Source of the DNA: Sphaerimonospora sp050942215
GTDB taxonomy: Bacteria; Actinomycetota; Actinomycetes; Streptosporangiales; Streptosporangiaceae
Direction of reading: 5' to 3'
NCBI RefSeq assembly: GCF_050942215.1
Contig: NZ_CP192056.1
Location: 6,262,001-6,326,000, forward strand
DNA length: 64,000 nt
How positions within the stretch are numbered: the first letter of the stretch is position 1; each line of letters opens with the position of its first letter. The translations under genes were made by a program, and so were the position numbers. This document shows positions 26,586-61,842 of this stretch, in pieces. Under the pieces are notes generated by a model. It ran no database searches, was not told where the DNA came from, and was given only the letters and a program-made list of their open reading frames with translations.

Positions 26586-29104
26586 GTGCCGGACCTCCCG
26601 CGCACGTTGACGGGCAGCGAGGCCAGCCCGCGGATGACCATGCCCTCGGTGTGCCGCGGGCCCGGCTCGGCGATCTCCAGGTCCAGGGCCGCGATCTGGC
26701 CCAGCGCCGTCTGGACGGCGAGGCGCGCGAGCGGGGCGCCGAGGCAGAAGTGGATGCCGTGCCCGAAGCCGAGGTGACGCGTGCCGGACGTCCGCGCGAA
26801 GTCGAGGCGGTCGGGCTCGTCGTACGCCGCCGGGTCGCGGTTGGCCGCGGCGAGGACGAGCAGCAGCGCCTCGCCGGCGTGCACGGGGGTGTCGCCGATC
26901 ACGGTGTCCTCGAGCACCACACGGGAGATCACCTGCGCCGGCGAATCGTAGCGGAGCAGCTCCTCCACGGCGGGGGCCAGCCGGTCGGGGTTGGCGCGCA
27001 GCCAGGCGAGCTGGTCGGGGTTGCGTAGCAGGGCGAGCACACCGTTGCCGAGCAGGTGCACGGTCAGCGCGTAACCCGCGGAGATCAGCAGGGTGCAGGT
27101 GGTGACCAGCTCGGTCTCGGTGAGCCGGTCGCCCTCCTGCTCAGCGGCGACCAGTGCGCTGATCAGGTCGTCGGCGGGCTCGGCGCGCCGCCGCTCCGCC
27201 ATCTCGGCGAAGTACTGGTTGAACTGCTCACGCGCGCCCTGGCGCCGGGCGACCTGCTCCCTGGTGAGCACGAAGTCGGGGTCGAGACCCCGGCCGATCT
27301 CGGCGGACCAGGCGCGGAAGCGGTCCAGGTTCTCCTCCTCCACGCCCATCAGCTCGCCGAGCAGCAGCGCGGGCAGGGGGTGTGCCACGGCGTCCATCAG
27401 GTCGAAGGAGGTCCCGGCCTCGGCGAGCAGCCGCGTGGTGATCTCGGCGGCGCTCGGGCGCAGCCGCTCGACGGCGCGGGCGGTGAACGCCTTGCTGACC
27501 AGGGAGCGCAGACGGGTGTGGTCGGGCGGGTCCATGAAGATGAACTGCCGGACCGGCCTGCCCTCGGGGTCGCGGCCGAAGTGCTCGGACACCGCCTGCC
27601 CGTCGCCCCAGCCGATCAGGGGGTCGCGCAGCGCGGCGGAGGCCTCCCGGTGCCCGGTGACGACGACGGTGCCGCCGGGCGTACGGGTGACGGGACCGGC
27701 CGCAGCGATCTTGCGGAACACCGGGTAGGGGTCGGCCCGGAACGTGGGGTCGAAGGGGTTGAACGGCAGCAGCTGGGTGATGATGTACACGCCCGGATTC
27801 GCCGGGAGGCCGGAGGGCGGCTCGTCGGGCGGCGTGGGCGCGGCGACCTGGGTGACGTCGCCGTAGGCCACCGGCAGGTTCAGGATGACCGTGTGCTTGT
27901 TGCTACGCGCCCACCGCACGGGCCCCGCCGTGCGCAGTTCGCCGACGCGGTCCAGCAGCGTCTCGAGGATGAGCCGCAGCTCCAGCCGGCCGAGCGCCTG
28001 CCCCATGCAGTCGTGGGTGCCGAACCCGAACGCGAGGTGCGGATTCGGGTCGCGACGGATGTCGAAGGTGTGCGCGTCGGCGAAGACCCTCTCGTCACGG
28101 TTGGCCGAGGCCCACCAGAAGGTGACCTTCTCCCCGGCCCTGATCAGCGAGCCGCCCACCTCGACGTCCCGGGTGGCGGTACGCCGGTTGTACGGGGTGG
28201 GGGACGACCAGCGCAGCATCTCCTCGACGGCGCCGGGGATCAGCGAGCGGTCCTCGCGCAGCGCCTTCCACTGGTCGGGGTGCTCGGCCAGCGCGAGCAG
28301 GCCGTGCGCGATGGCGTTGCGCGGCGGCTCCGAGCCGGCGCCGAGGATCAGGTTGAAGAACACCTCCCGCTCGTACGCCGACATCGGCCGCTCGCCGGAG
28401 GGCAGCTCGGCGCGGGCGACCAGGGAGAGCAGGTCGCGTCCGGGTTCCGCCGCGGCGCGTGCCTTGAGCGCGCCGGTGCCGTACTGGTAGAGCGCGAGGC
28501 GCGACATCTGCGAGCGTTCCGTGTCCTCGCCGGCCTCGCGGTCGTCGAAGCCCATGCTGACGTCGGCCCAGGCGCGCAGCGTGGGCCAGTCACGGCGCGG
28601 CACGCCGAGCAGCAGCAGCGCCGTCGTGATCGCGAAAGGCCCGGCGACGTCCACCATCAGGTCGCCCTCGCCGCCCTCGACGGCCTGGGCCACCAGGTTC
28701 TCCGCGATGGCCCGCAGCTCCGGCTCCAGGGCGGTCAGCGCGGCGGCGTCGACCGAGGGGCTGACGGCGTCGCGTACGGCCCGGTGCCGTGGGTCGTCCA
28801 TCATGTTCAGCATGGTCCCGGCGTGCACGCCGGGGGCGAGGTCGTCGATGTGCGTGCCGCCGCCGGCGCGCCCGCCGCCGCCCTGGGAGGAGAACGCCGG
28901 ATCGGCCGCCGCCGCTTTGATGTCCTCGTAGCGGCTCAGCACCCAGAAGCCCTCGCCGTCCGCGGTGTGGCCCGCCGGATGGAAGAAGACCGGCGCCTCC
29001 TCACGCAGGCGGGTGAAGACGTGATGGGGGAAGCCGTCGGTGAAGCGGCCCTGGTCGGAGAGGTCGAAGCCGCCCAGTGCCGGGGGAAGTTGCTGTTCTG
29101 TCAT
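26582..29104 (-). CDS. Tandem cytochrome P450-P450 fusion protein
   Basis: One uninterrupted 840-residue frame with two complete bacterial P450 domains. Domain 1 (about 1-405) has EEMLR as ExxR and heme site FGFGTHDCMG (Cys near 365). Domain 2 (about 430-840) has EELLR and FGHGIHFCLG (Cys near 787). A short Pro-rich linker of about 20 residues joins them. The I-helix is unusual in both. Where most P450s have AGxET, domain 1 reads GAGSEPPRN (Thr replaced by Pro) and domain 2 reads SAGYALTVH (the acid replaced by Ala, Thr by Leu). The conserved Thr helps dioxygen activation, so both domains may run unusual chemistry, or one may be non-catalytic. ATG overlaps the upstream stop (TGATG). Redox partners are not in the window. 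Confidence 0.9.
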   Translation of the reverse strand: MTEQQLPPALGGFDLSDQGRFTDGFPHHVFTRLREEAPVFFHPAGHTADGEGFWVLSRYEDIKAAAADPAFSSQGGGGRAGGGTHIDDLAPGVHAGTMLNMMDDPRHRAVRDAVSPSVDAAALTALEPELRAIAENLVAQAVEGGEGDLMVDVAGPFAITTALLLLGVPRRDWPTLRAWADVSMGFDDREAGEDTERSQMSRLALYQYGTGALKARAAAEPGRDLLSLVARAELPSGERPMSAYEREVFFNLILGAGSEPPRNAIAHGLLALAEHPDQWKALREDRSLIPGAVEEMLRWSSPTPYNRRTATRDVEVGGSLIRAGEKVTFWWASANRDERVFADAHTFDIRRDPNPHLAFGFGTHDCMGQALGRLELRLILETLLDRVGELRTAGPVRWARSNKHTVILNLPVAYGDVTQVAAPTPPDEPPSGLPANPGVYIITQLLPFNPFDPTFRADPYPVFRKIAAAGPVTRTPGGTVVVTGHREASAALRDPLIGWGDGQAVSEHFGRDPEGRPVRQFIFMDPPDHTRLRSLVSKAFTARAVERLRPSAAEITTRLLAEAGTSFDLMDAVAHPLPALLLGELMGVEEENLDRFRAWSAEIGRGLDPDFVLTREQVARRQGAREQFNQYFAEMAERRRAEPADDLISALVAAEQEGDRLTETELVTTCTLLISAGYALTVHLLGNGVLALLRNPDQLAWLRANPDRLAPAVEELLRYDSPAQVISRVVLEDTVIGDTPVHAGEALLLVLAAANRDPAAYDEPDRLDFARTSGTRHLGFGHGIHFCLGAPLARLAVQTALGQIAALDLEIAEPGPRHTEGMVIRGLASLPVNVRGRSGT

Positions 29105-30570
29105 CACGATTCCTTCGAGTTCTGCGGTGCGAGCTTTTCCAGAGCTGTGGCGGCGGGGCCCAGGTCGCCCGGCCGTCCGGCGGTGGCCACGTAGCCGTCG
29201 GGGCGCAGCAGCACGAACCCCTCCGCCCCGCCGTCGCGGTGCCGGTGGGCGAGCAGCCCGGGCAGCCGCCCGGCGAGCGCGGTCCCCTGGGCGTACGCGT
29301 CGCCGCCCTCGGCGCCGACGGTGATGAGCTGCCACCGGTCGGCCTCGTCGGGTTCGAGGACGTAGAGCGGCGAGCGCGTACCGGGCAGGGGCAGGCCGCG
29401 CGGGACCTTGGCGGGTGCGGGGATGAGCACGTCCGGATAGCGGATCAGCCAGCCGGACAGCAGCGGCGGCAGCTTCCTGCCCAGCGCGCCGGTGCGGTGG
29501 GCCAGGGCCATGAGCGCGTTGCGCACCCGGTTGGCGAGCGGGCTGAGCACGGCCTGCCTGGCCATCCGGCCGGTGGCCTGCACGGTCTGCTCGGCCGCGG
29601 CGCGGCGCTCGGGGTCGTAGCTGTCGAGCACGCCCGGGACGTACCGGCCCTGGATCACTCCGGCCAGCTTCCAGGCGAGGTTGCGCGCGTCGGCGAAGCC
29701 GAGGTTCAGGCCCTGCCCGCCGACCACGGAGTGCACGTGCGCCGCGTCTCCCACGAGGAAGCAGCGGCCGAGGCGCAGGGTCGAGGCGATGCGTTCGTGA
29801 CTGGTGAACGTGGTGTTCATGGTCAGGCCGGTGACGCGCAGCCCACCGGGTCCGCGCTCGTCCAGCAGGCGCTGGGCCGTCCCGTCGTCGATCTCCACGC
29901 CGTCGGGCAGGGCGCCGGAGATCCGCACCCGGCCTCCGGGCAGCGGGGCGACCAGGACCACCCCGGTGCGGCCGAGATAGTAGGTCACCGCCTCCTGGTC
30001 GTGCCCGCCCTCCAGGTCGCCCTCGGCGAGCAGGAACGTGATCGGCAGCGGCGCGCCGGTGAACCGGGCGCCGATGAGATCGCGGACCGTGCTGCGGAAA
30101 CCGTCGGCGGCGATCAGCCACTCGGTCTCCAGCGTGATCTCCGTGCCGTCCGCGCGGGCGGCCGTGACGACGACCCGGTCCGCTTCCTGGGTCACGCCGG
30201 TCACCCGCACCCCGCGCCGCACCTCGCCGCCGAGACGGCGCAGCTCGTCGTCGAGCAGTTCGACGGTGTCCTCCTGGGGGAGGATCAGCGGCGCCATGTG
30301 CGGGACCAGCGGCAGCCGCAGCGGCCTGCCGCCGGTGTGGTAGCTCAGCGCCTTGATCTGCGCGCCGCGCTTGGTCGCCTCCTCCAGGATGCCGACGTCG
30401 CGGTAGAGCTCCAGCGAGGGCGGCCACAGGAGGATGGCGCGCGATCCGCCGCCGGGCCGCTCGTCGGCGTCGACGATGACCGCGTCGACGCCGCGCCGCC
30501 GCAGTTCGCAGGCCATCATGAGACCGCATGGGCCGGCGCCCACGATGAGGACGGTGCTCGAGTCGTTCAT
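29104..30570 (-). CDS. FAD-dependent hydroxylase, PheA/TfdB (aromatic hydroxylase) type
   Basis: A 488-residue class A flavoprotein monooxygenase. It has the N-terminal FAD motif VLIVGAGPCGLMMACELRRR, the DG motif in AADGFRSTVRD (near 152), and the second FAD motif GDAAHVHSVVGGQGLNLG (near 275). The C-terminal third is a thioredoxin-like tail, as in PheA/TfdB relatives that act on aromatic or polyketide substrates. The substrate is unknown. ATG overlaps the PKS stop (ATGA), and its own stop overlaps the P450 start, so it is translated in one coupled operon. Confidence 0.92.
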   Translation of the reverse strand: MNDSSTVLIVGAGPCGLMMACELRRRGVDAVIVDADERPGGGSRAILLWPPSLELYRDVGILEEATKRGAQIKALSYHTGGRPLRLPLVPHMAPLILPQEDTVELLDDELRRLGGEVRRGVRVTGVTQEADRVVVTAARADGTEITLETEWLIAADGFRSTVRDLIGARFTGAPLPITFLLAEGDLEGGHDQEAVTYYLGRTGVVLVAPLPGGRVRISGALPDGVEIDDGTAQRLLDERGPGGLRVTGLTMNTTFTSHERIASTLRLGRCFLVGDAAHVHSVVGGQGLNLGFADARNLAWKLAGVIQGRYVPGVLDSYDPERRAAAEQTVQATGRMARQAVLSPLANRVRNALMALAHRTGALGRKLPPLLSGWLIRYPDVLIPAPAKVPRGLPLPGTRSPLYVLEPDEADRWQLITVGAEGGDAYAQGTALAGRLPGLLAHRHRDGGAEGFVLLRPDGYVATAGRPGDLGPAATALEKLAPQNSKES

Positions 30571-33500
30571 TGGGGTGGCTCCTCCAGGGTCTGTCCCAGG
30601 TGCCGGGCGAGCTGCCGGGGGGTGGGGTGATCGAAGACGATGTCGGCCGGGAGGCGGCGACCGACGGCGGTGCCGAGCCGGTTGCGCAGTTCCACGGCGG
30701 TGAGCGAGTCGAAGCCGGCCTCGGTGAAGCGCCGGTCGGGGTGGATCTCGGCCGGGGCATCGTGGCCGAGCACGGCGGCGGCGTGGCCGCGCACCAGGTC
30801 GAGCAGTTCCCCCGGATCCTGAATCGCGGCGTCGCCGGTGCCGGACTCCGCGAGCCGTCCCGCCTCCGTTCCCGCGGCGAAGTCGGCGATCAGGGGGCGG
30901 CCGCGTTCCCCCTCGTACGCGGGGGCGAAGCGGCTCCAGTCGAGATCGGCGACCACCACGGCGCCGGCGTCCCCGTGCAGGTCGCGGCGGAGCGCGTCCA
31001 GTGCCGAAGCCGGCGGCATGAGGCCCACCCCGCGCCCGGCCAGCCGTCCCCCTCGCTGCGGCTCCTCGCCTGATGCCGGATCCGCCGGCGTCCGCGCCGA
31101 CCACAGTCCCCAGGCCACGGACAGTGCGGGCAGGCCGAGGCCGCGACGGTGCTCGGCGAGCGCGTCCAGCTCCGCCCCCGCCGCGGCGTACGCCGCCTGG
31201 CCGACCCCGCCGAACGTGGCCGCTATCGAGGAGAACAGCACGAAGGCGGCCGGCCCCTCCTCCGCCGCCGAGGTCGCCGCGTGCAGGGCGCCGGCCGCGC
31301 CCGCGTTGCCGCGCAGGACCCGCTCAAGCCGATCGAGGGTGAGCGTGTCGAGCGTGCTCTCCTCAAGATGGTCGGCCGCGTGCACGACCGTGCGGGGCCG
31401 ATGCTCGGCGACGAGGGCGGCGAGCGCGTCGCGGTCACCCGGGTCGGCGGCCACGACCGTGATCTTCTCTCCCGGCGCTGCGACGGGCTCACCGGCCACC
31501 AGGACGACCCGCTCGGCGCCGTGGTCGACCAGCCAGCGGGCGGCGTGCGCGCCGTACGGCATGACGCCGCCGGTGACCAGCACGGTGCCTGACGGGCTCC
31601 AGGAGGGGGCGGAGGGCGCGGCGCGCACCAGGCGGGCGGCGAGCAGACCCACGGCGCGCACGGCCACCTGATCCTCGCCGCCGGGCGGCGCCGCGAGCGC
31701 CCGGGCCAGCCGCTCGCGGGCGCGGGCGTCGAGCCGGGCGGGCAGGTCGACGAGCCCGCCCCACAGGTCGGGGCGTTCAAGGGCGAGGCTGCGGCCCAGA
31801 CCCCAGATCCGGGCGCGTGCGGGTTCGCCGATCCGGTCGCCGGGCGCGGCGGCGACCGCCTCGCGCGTGGCCAGCCACAGCGGGCCCCGGGTGGGACGCG
31901 CCAGGGCGAGCGTGCCGGCGAGCCCGCGGCTGAGCGCGGGGTGCTCCGGGTGCGGGGACTCGTCCAGGGCCAGCAGCGACAGCACGCCGGCGTACGCGCC
32001 GCCGTCCGGCGTCGCGGCCGTCTCCACCTTGGCGCCGTACGCCGTCAGGGCCGCCATGACGTCGGTCACCAGTTCGTCGTTCTCGTACCCTTCGGGCACG
32101 AGCACCTGCCAGGTGCCCGACAGCTCCGGCGGCGTGTCCGGCTCAGCCACGGGACGCCAGGCGACGCGGTAGCGCCACGAACCGGGGACGTCGGCGGATC
32201 TCCGCGGCGTGATCCAGTAGCGGCGCGACTGGAAGGGATAGGTGGGCAGGTCGATCGGGCGGGCCGGGCCGATCACGGCACGCCAGTCCACGGGGGCGCC
32301 GTGCGCGTACGCCTCGGCGAGCGCGCCGAGGAATCTGGCCCGGTCGGCCGAGTCGCGGCGCAGCGTGGCGACCACGGCTGCGGTCGATCCAGCGGCCTCG
32401 ACCGTCTCCGCCACCCCGGCCACGAGCACGGGGTGCGGTCCCGGCTCCACGAACAGGGTGTGGCCGTCGGCGAGCAGCGCGCGTACGGAGTCGGCGAAAC
32501 GGACCCGCTCGCGCAGGTTGCGCCCCCAGTAGGCGCCGTCCAGTTCGCGCCCGTCCAGCGGCCCCCCGGTGACCGAGGAGTAGAAGGGAATCGCGCCGGG
32601 CGCGGGGACGAGGTCGGCCAGCGCGGCGGTCAGCGCGGCGCGTGCCTGCTCCACGTGCGGGGAGTGCGCCGCGTATTCGACGTCGACCCGCCGGGCCCGC
32701 ACGCCGGCGGCCTCGCACTCGGCCAGCACCTCGTCCAGTGCTCCGTGCTCACCGGCGAGCGTGACGTAGGAGGGCCCGGTGACCGCGGCGACCGTCACCC
32801 GGTCGCCCCAGCGCCGCTCGGCCTCCTCCTGGGTCGTCGTGACGGCCACCATGCCGCCCCGGCCGCGCGCCGCCGCCAGCAACCTGCTGCGCAGGGCGAC
32901 GACGCGGGCGCCGTCCGCCGGGGACAGCACGCCGGCGACGGTCGCGGCGGCGATCTCGCCCTGGGAGTGGCCGGTCACGGCGGCGGGATGCACCCCGGCG
33001 TCGCGCCACAGCCGGGTGAGCGCGACCATCATGGCCCACAGCGCGGGCTGGGCGACCTCGTCCCGCCCGAGGTCGGGCGCGCCGGGGCCGCCGGTCAGCG
33101 CGTCGGTGAGCGACCAGTCCACATGCGGCGCGAGGGCCTCGGCGCACCGCTCGATCTCCTCGGCGAAGGCGGGCGAGGTACGCAGCAGGGCCGCGCCCAT
33201 CCCCGGCCATCTGCCGCCCTGTCCGGAGAACACGAACGCGACGTGCGCGCCTCCCGGCATCGCCGTCCCCCTGACCAGGTTCACGGCGGGCTCGCCCGCG
33301 GCGAGCGCTTCCAGTCCACGGGCGAAATCGGCGGCCCCTGCGCCGAGCACCACCGCCCGGTGTTCCATGGCGGCCCGGGTGGTGGCCAGCGACCACGCCA
33401 CCCGCCGCGCGTCGTGCCCGTCGGCGTACGGCGCGAGCCGCGCGCCCTGTGCCCGCAGCGCCGCCTCCGACCGTGCCGACACGACCCAGGGCAGCACGGT

Positions 33501-34988
33501 GTCGTCACCGCGTTCGACGGCCCGGCGGGTGTCATCGCCCGTGACCTCCGCCGGCACATCCCCGGCGGGCGCGACCTCCGGGGGTGCGACCTCTGGGGGT
33601 GCGGCCTCGATGATCACGTGTGCGTTGGTGCCGCTCACCCCGAACGCGGACACCCCCGCGCGACGCGGCTCGCCGGTGTCCGGCCAGGGCACGGCCCGGG
33701 TGAGCAGGGAGACCCGTCCGGCCGACCAGTCGACGCGCGGGGTGGGTTCGTCGACGTGCAGGGTCGCGGGCAGCACGCCGTGCCGCATGGCCTCCACGAT
33801 TTTGATCACCCCGGCCGCCCCGGCCGCGGCGGCGGAGTGGCCGATGTTGGACTTGATCGACCCCAGCCACAGCGGCCGGTCCCGGTCGCGGCCGTACGCC
33901 GACAGCAGCGCCCGCGCCTCGATGGGGTCGCCGAGCGGGGTGGCCGTGCCATGGGCCTCCACGGCGTCCACCTGCCCCGCCGACAGCCCGGCCGCGGCCA
34001 GGGCGGCGCCGATCACGCGCTCCTGGGCCGGGCCGCTGGGCGCGGTGAGCCCGTTGGAGGCGCCGTCCTGGTTGATCGCGCTGCCGCGCACCACCGCCAG
34101 CACCTGGTGCCCGTTGCCGCGGGCGTCGGACAGCCGTTCCAGCAGCAGCAGGCCGATCCCCTCGGACCAACCGGTGCCGTCGGCAGCGGCGGCGAAGGAG
34201 CGGCACCGCCCGTCGGGCGACAGGCCGCGCTGCCTGCTGAACTCCACGAATCCGGCGGGTGTGGCCAGCAGTGCGACGCCGCCCGCCACCGCCAGGTCGC
34301 ACTCCTGCTGCCGGAGCGACTGCACGGCGAGGTGCAGCGCCACGAGCGAGGAGGAGCAGGCCGTGTCCACGGTGAGCGCGGGGCCCTCCCAGCCCATCGC
34401 GTACGCCAGCCGCCCCGACAGCACGCTCGCCGCCACGCCGGTCAGCAGGAAGCCCTCGAGTTCCTCGGGCGGCGGGTCCATGAGCCCGGCGTAGTCCTGG
34501 CCGCTGCTCCCCACGAACACACCGGTCGGGGTGCCGCGCAGGGACTCCGGGTCCAGGCGGGCCCGTTCCAGCAGTTCCCAGGAGGTCTCCAGGAGCAGCC
34601 GCTGCTGCGGGTCCATGGCCAGCGCCTCACGCGGGGAGATCCCGAAGAAGGCGGCGTCGAAGTCGCCGGCCCCCTCCAGGAATCCGCCCCGGGTGACGTA
34701 GGTGGTGCCGGGATGGTCGGGGTCGGGGTGATAGAGCACGTCCAGGTCCCATCCCCGGTCGGCCGGGAACGGGCCGATCGCGTCCCCCTCCTCGGCGACG
34801 AGCCGCCACAGGTCCTCAGGAGAGCGCACCCCGCCGGGGTAGCGGCAGCTCGCCGCGACGATCGCGATCGGCTCGCGGCGGCGCTCCTCGGCCTCGCGCA
34901 GCCGCCGCCGGGTCTCGTGCAGTTCGAGGGTGGCGCGCCTGAGATAGTCGCGCAGCTTCTCCTCGGTCGAGGAGATCTCAGTGGTCAC
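30567..34988 (-). CDS. Type I PKS, one module: KS-AT-(inactive KR)-ACP, no thioesterase
   Basis: 1473 residues. An N-terminal coiled-coil docking segment (about 1-37) precedes KS (38-455; TACSSS near 209, HGTAT, SNIGHS). The AT (about 580-920) has GHSQGE and YAAH, close to the YASH of methylmalonyl-selective ATs. No DH is present. The KR (about 1133-1330) looks dead: the nucleotide loop reads TGGVMPYGAH instead of TGGTGxLG, the catalytic Lys position is Asn (RGNAG), and YAAAG replaces YAAAN. The ACP carries FDSLTAVELRN (near 1423). The protein stops soon after the ACP, with no thioesterase or docking tail. It is therefore the last module visible and should leave a beta-ketone. GTG start, 6 bases after the previous PKS. 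Confidence 0.93.
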   Translation of the reverse strand: MTTEISSTEEKLRDYLRRATLELHETRRRLREAEERRREPIAIVAASCRYPGGVRSPEDLWRLVAEEGDAIGPFPADRGWDLDVLYHPDPDHPGTTYVTRGGFLEGAGDFDAAFFGISPREALAMDPQQRLLLETSWELLERARLDPESLRGTPTGVFVGSSGQDYAGLMDPPPEELEGFLLTGVAASVLSGRLAYAMGWEGPALTVDTACSSSLVALHLAVQSLRQQECDLAVAGGVALLATPAGFVEFSRQRGLSPDGRCRSFAAAADGTGWSEGIGLLLLERLSDARGNGHQVLAVVRGSAINQDGASNGLTAPSGPAQERVIGAALAAAGLSAGQVDAVEAHGTATPLGDPIEARALLSAYGRDRDRPLWLGSIKSNIGHSAAAAGAAGVIKIVEAMRHGVLPATLHVDEPTPRVDWSAGRVSLLTRAVPWPDTGEPRRAGVSAFGVSGTNAHVIIEAAPPEVAPPEVAPAGDVPAEVTGDDTRRAVERGDDTVLPWVVSARSEAALRAQGARLAPYADGHDARRVAWSLATTRAAMEHRAVVLGAGAADFARGLEALAAGEPAVNLVRGTAMPGGAHVAFVFSGQGGRWPGMGAALLRTSPAFAEEIERCAEALAPHVDWSLTDALTGGPGAPDLGRDEVAQPALWAMMVALTRLWRDAGVHPAAVTGHSQGEIAAATVAGVLSPADGARVVALRSRLLAAARGRGGMVAVTTTQEEAERRWGDRVTVAAVTGPSYVTLAGEHGALDEVLAECEAAGVRARRVDVEYAAHSPHVEQARAALTAALADLVPAPGAIPFYSSVTGGPLDGRELDGAYWGRNLRERVRFADSVRALLADGHTLFVEPGPHPVLVAGVAETVEAAGSTAAVVATLRRDSADRARFLGALAEAYAHGAPVDWRAVIGPARPIDLPTYPFQSRRYWITPRRSADVPGSWRYRVAWRPVAEPDTPPELSGTWQVLVPEGYENDELVTDVMAALTAYGAKVETAATPDGGAYAGVLSLLALDESPHPEHPALSRGLAGTLALARPTRGPLWLATREAVAAAPGDRIGEPARARIWGLGRSLALERPDLWGGLVDLPARLDARARERLARALAAPPGGEDQVAVRAVGLLAARLVRAAPSAPSWSPSGTVLVTGGVMPYGAHAARWLVDHGAERVVLVAGEPVAAPGEKITVVAADPGDRDALAALVAEHRPRTVVHAADHLEESTLDTLTLDRLERVLRGNAGAAGALHAATSAAEEGPAAFVLFSSIAATFGGVGQAAYAAAGAELDALAEHRRGLGLPALSVAWGLWSARTPADPASGEEPQRGGRLAGRGVGLMPPASALDALRRDLHGDAGAVVVADLDWSRFAPAYEGERGRPLIADFAAGTEAGRLAESGTGDAAIQDPGELLDLVRGHAAAVLGHDAPAEIHPDRRFTEAGFDSLTAVELRNRLGTAVGRRLPADIVFDHPTPRQLARHLGQTLEEPPQ

Positions 34989-34994
34989 CGGCGC

Positions 34995-51116
<16,122 letters not shown>

Positions 51117-51123
51117 CCTGTCG

Positions 51124-61767
<10,644 letters not shown>

Positions 61768-61842
61768 GCGAAATGCCTTCCGCCATCGTTCCTAAGTCGG
61801 GTCTGCTGGCTGTCCCGGGCCGGGTCCTCCGGGGCGGACCGG

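Noticed and set aside
26582..29104. Two separate P450 genes rather than a fusion
   Set aside because: No stop codon lies between the domains and no ribosome site precedes the second; the linker reads continuously. A sequencing error remains possible and is listed as a check.
26582..30760. The long frame starting at 30760 as one 1392-residue protein
   Set aside because: The part before 29104 is Arg/Pro-rich shadow of the FAD hydroxylase in another frame. The P450 fusion starts at the ATG at 29104, overlapping the hydroxylase stop.
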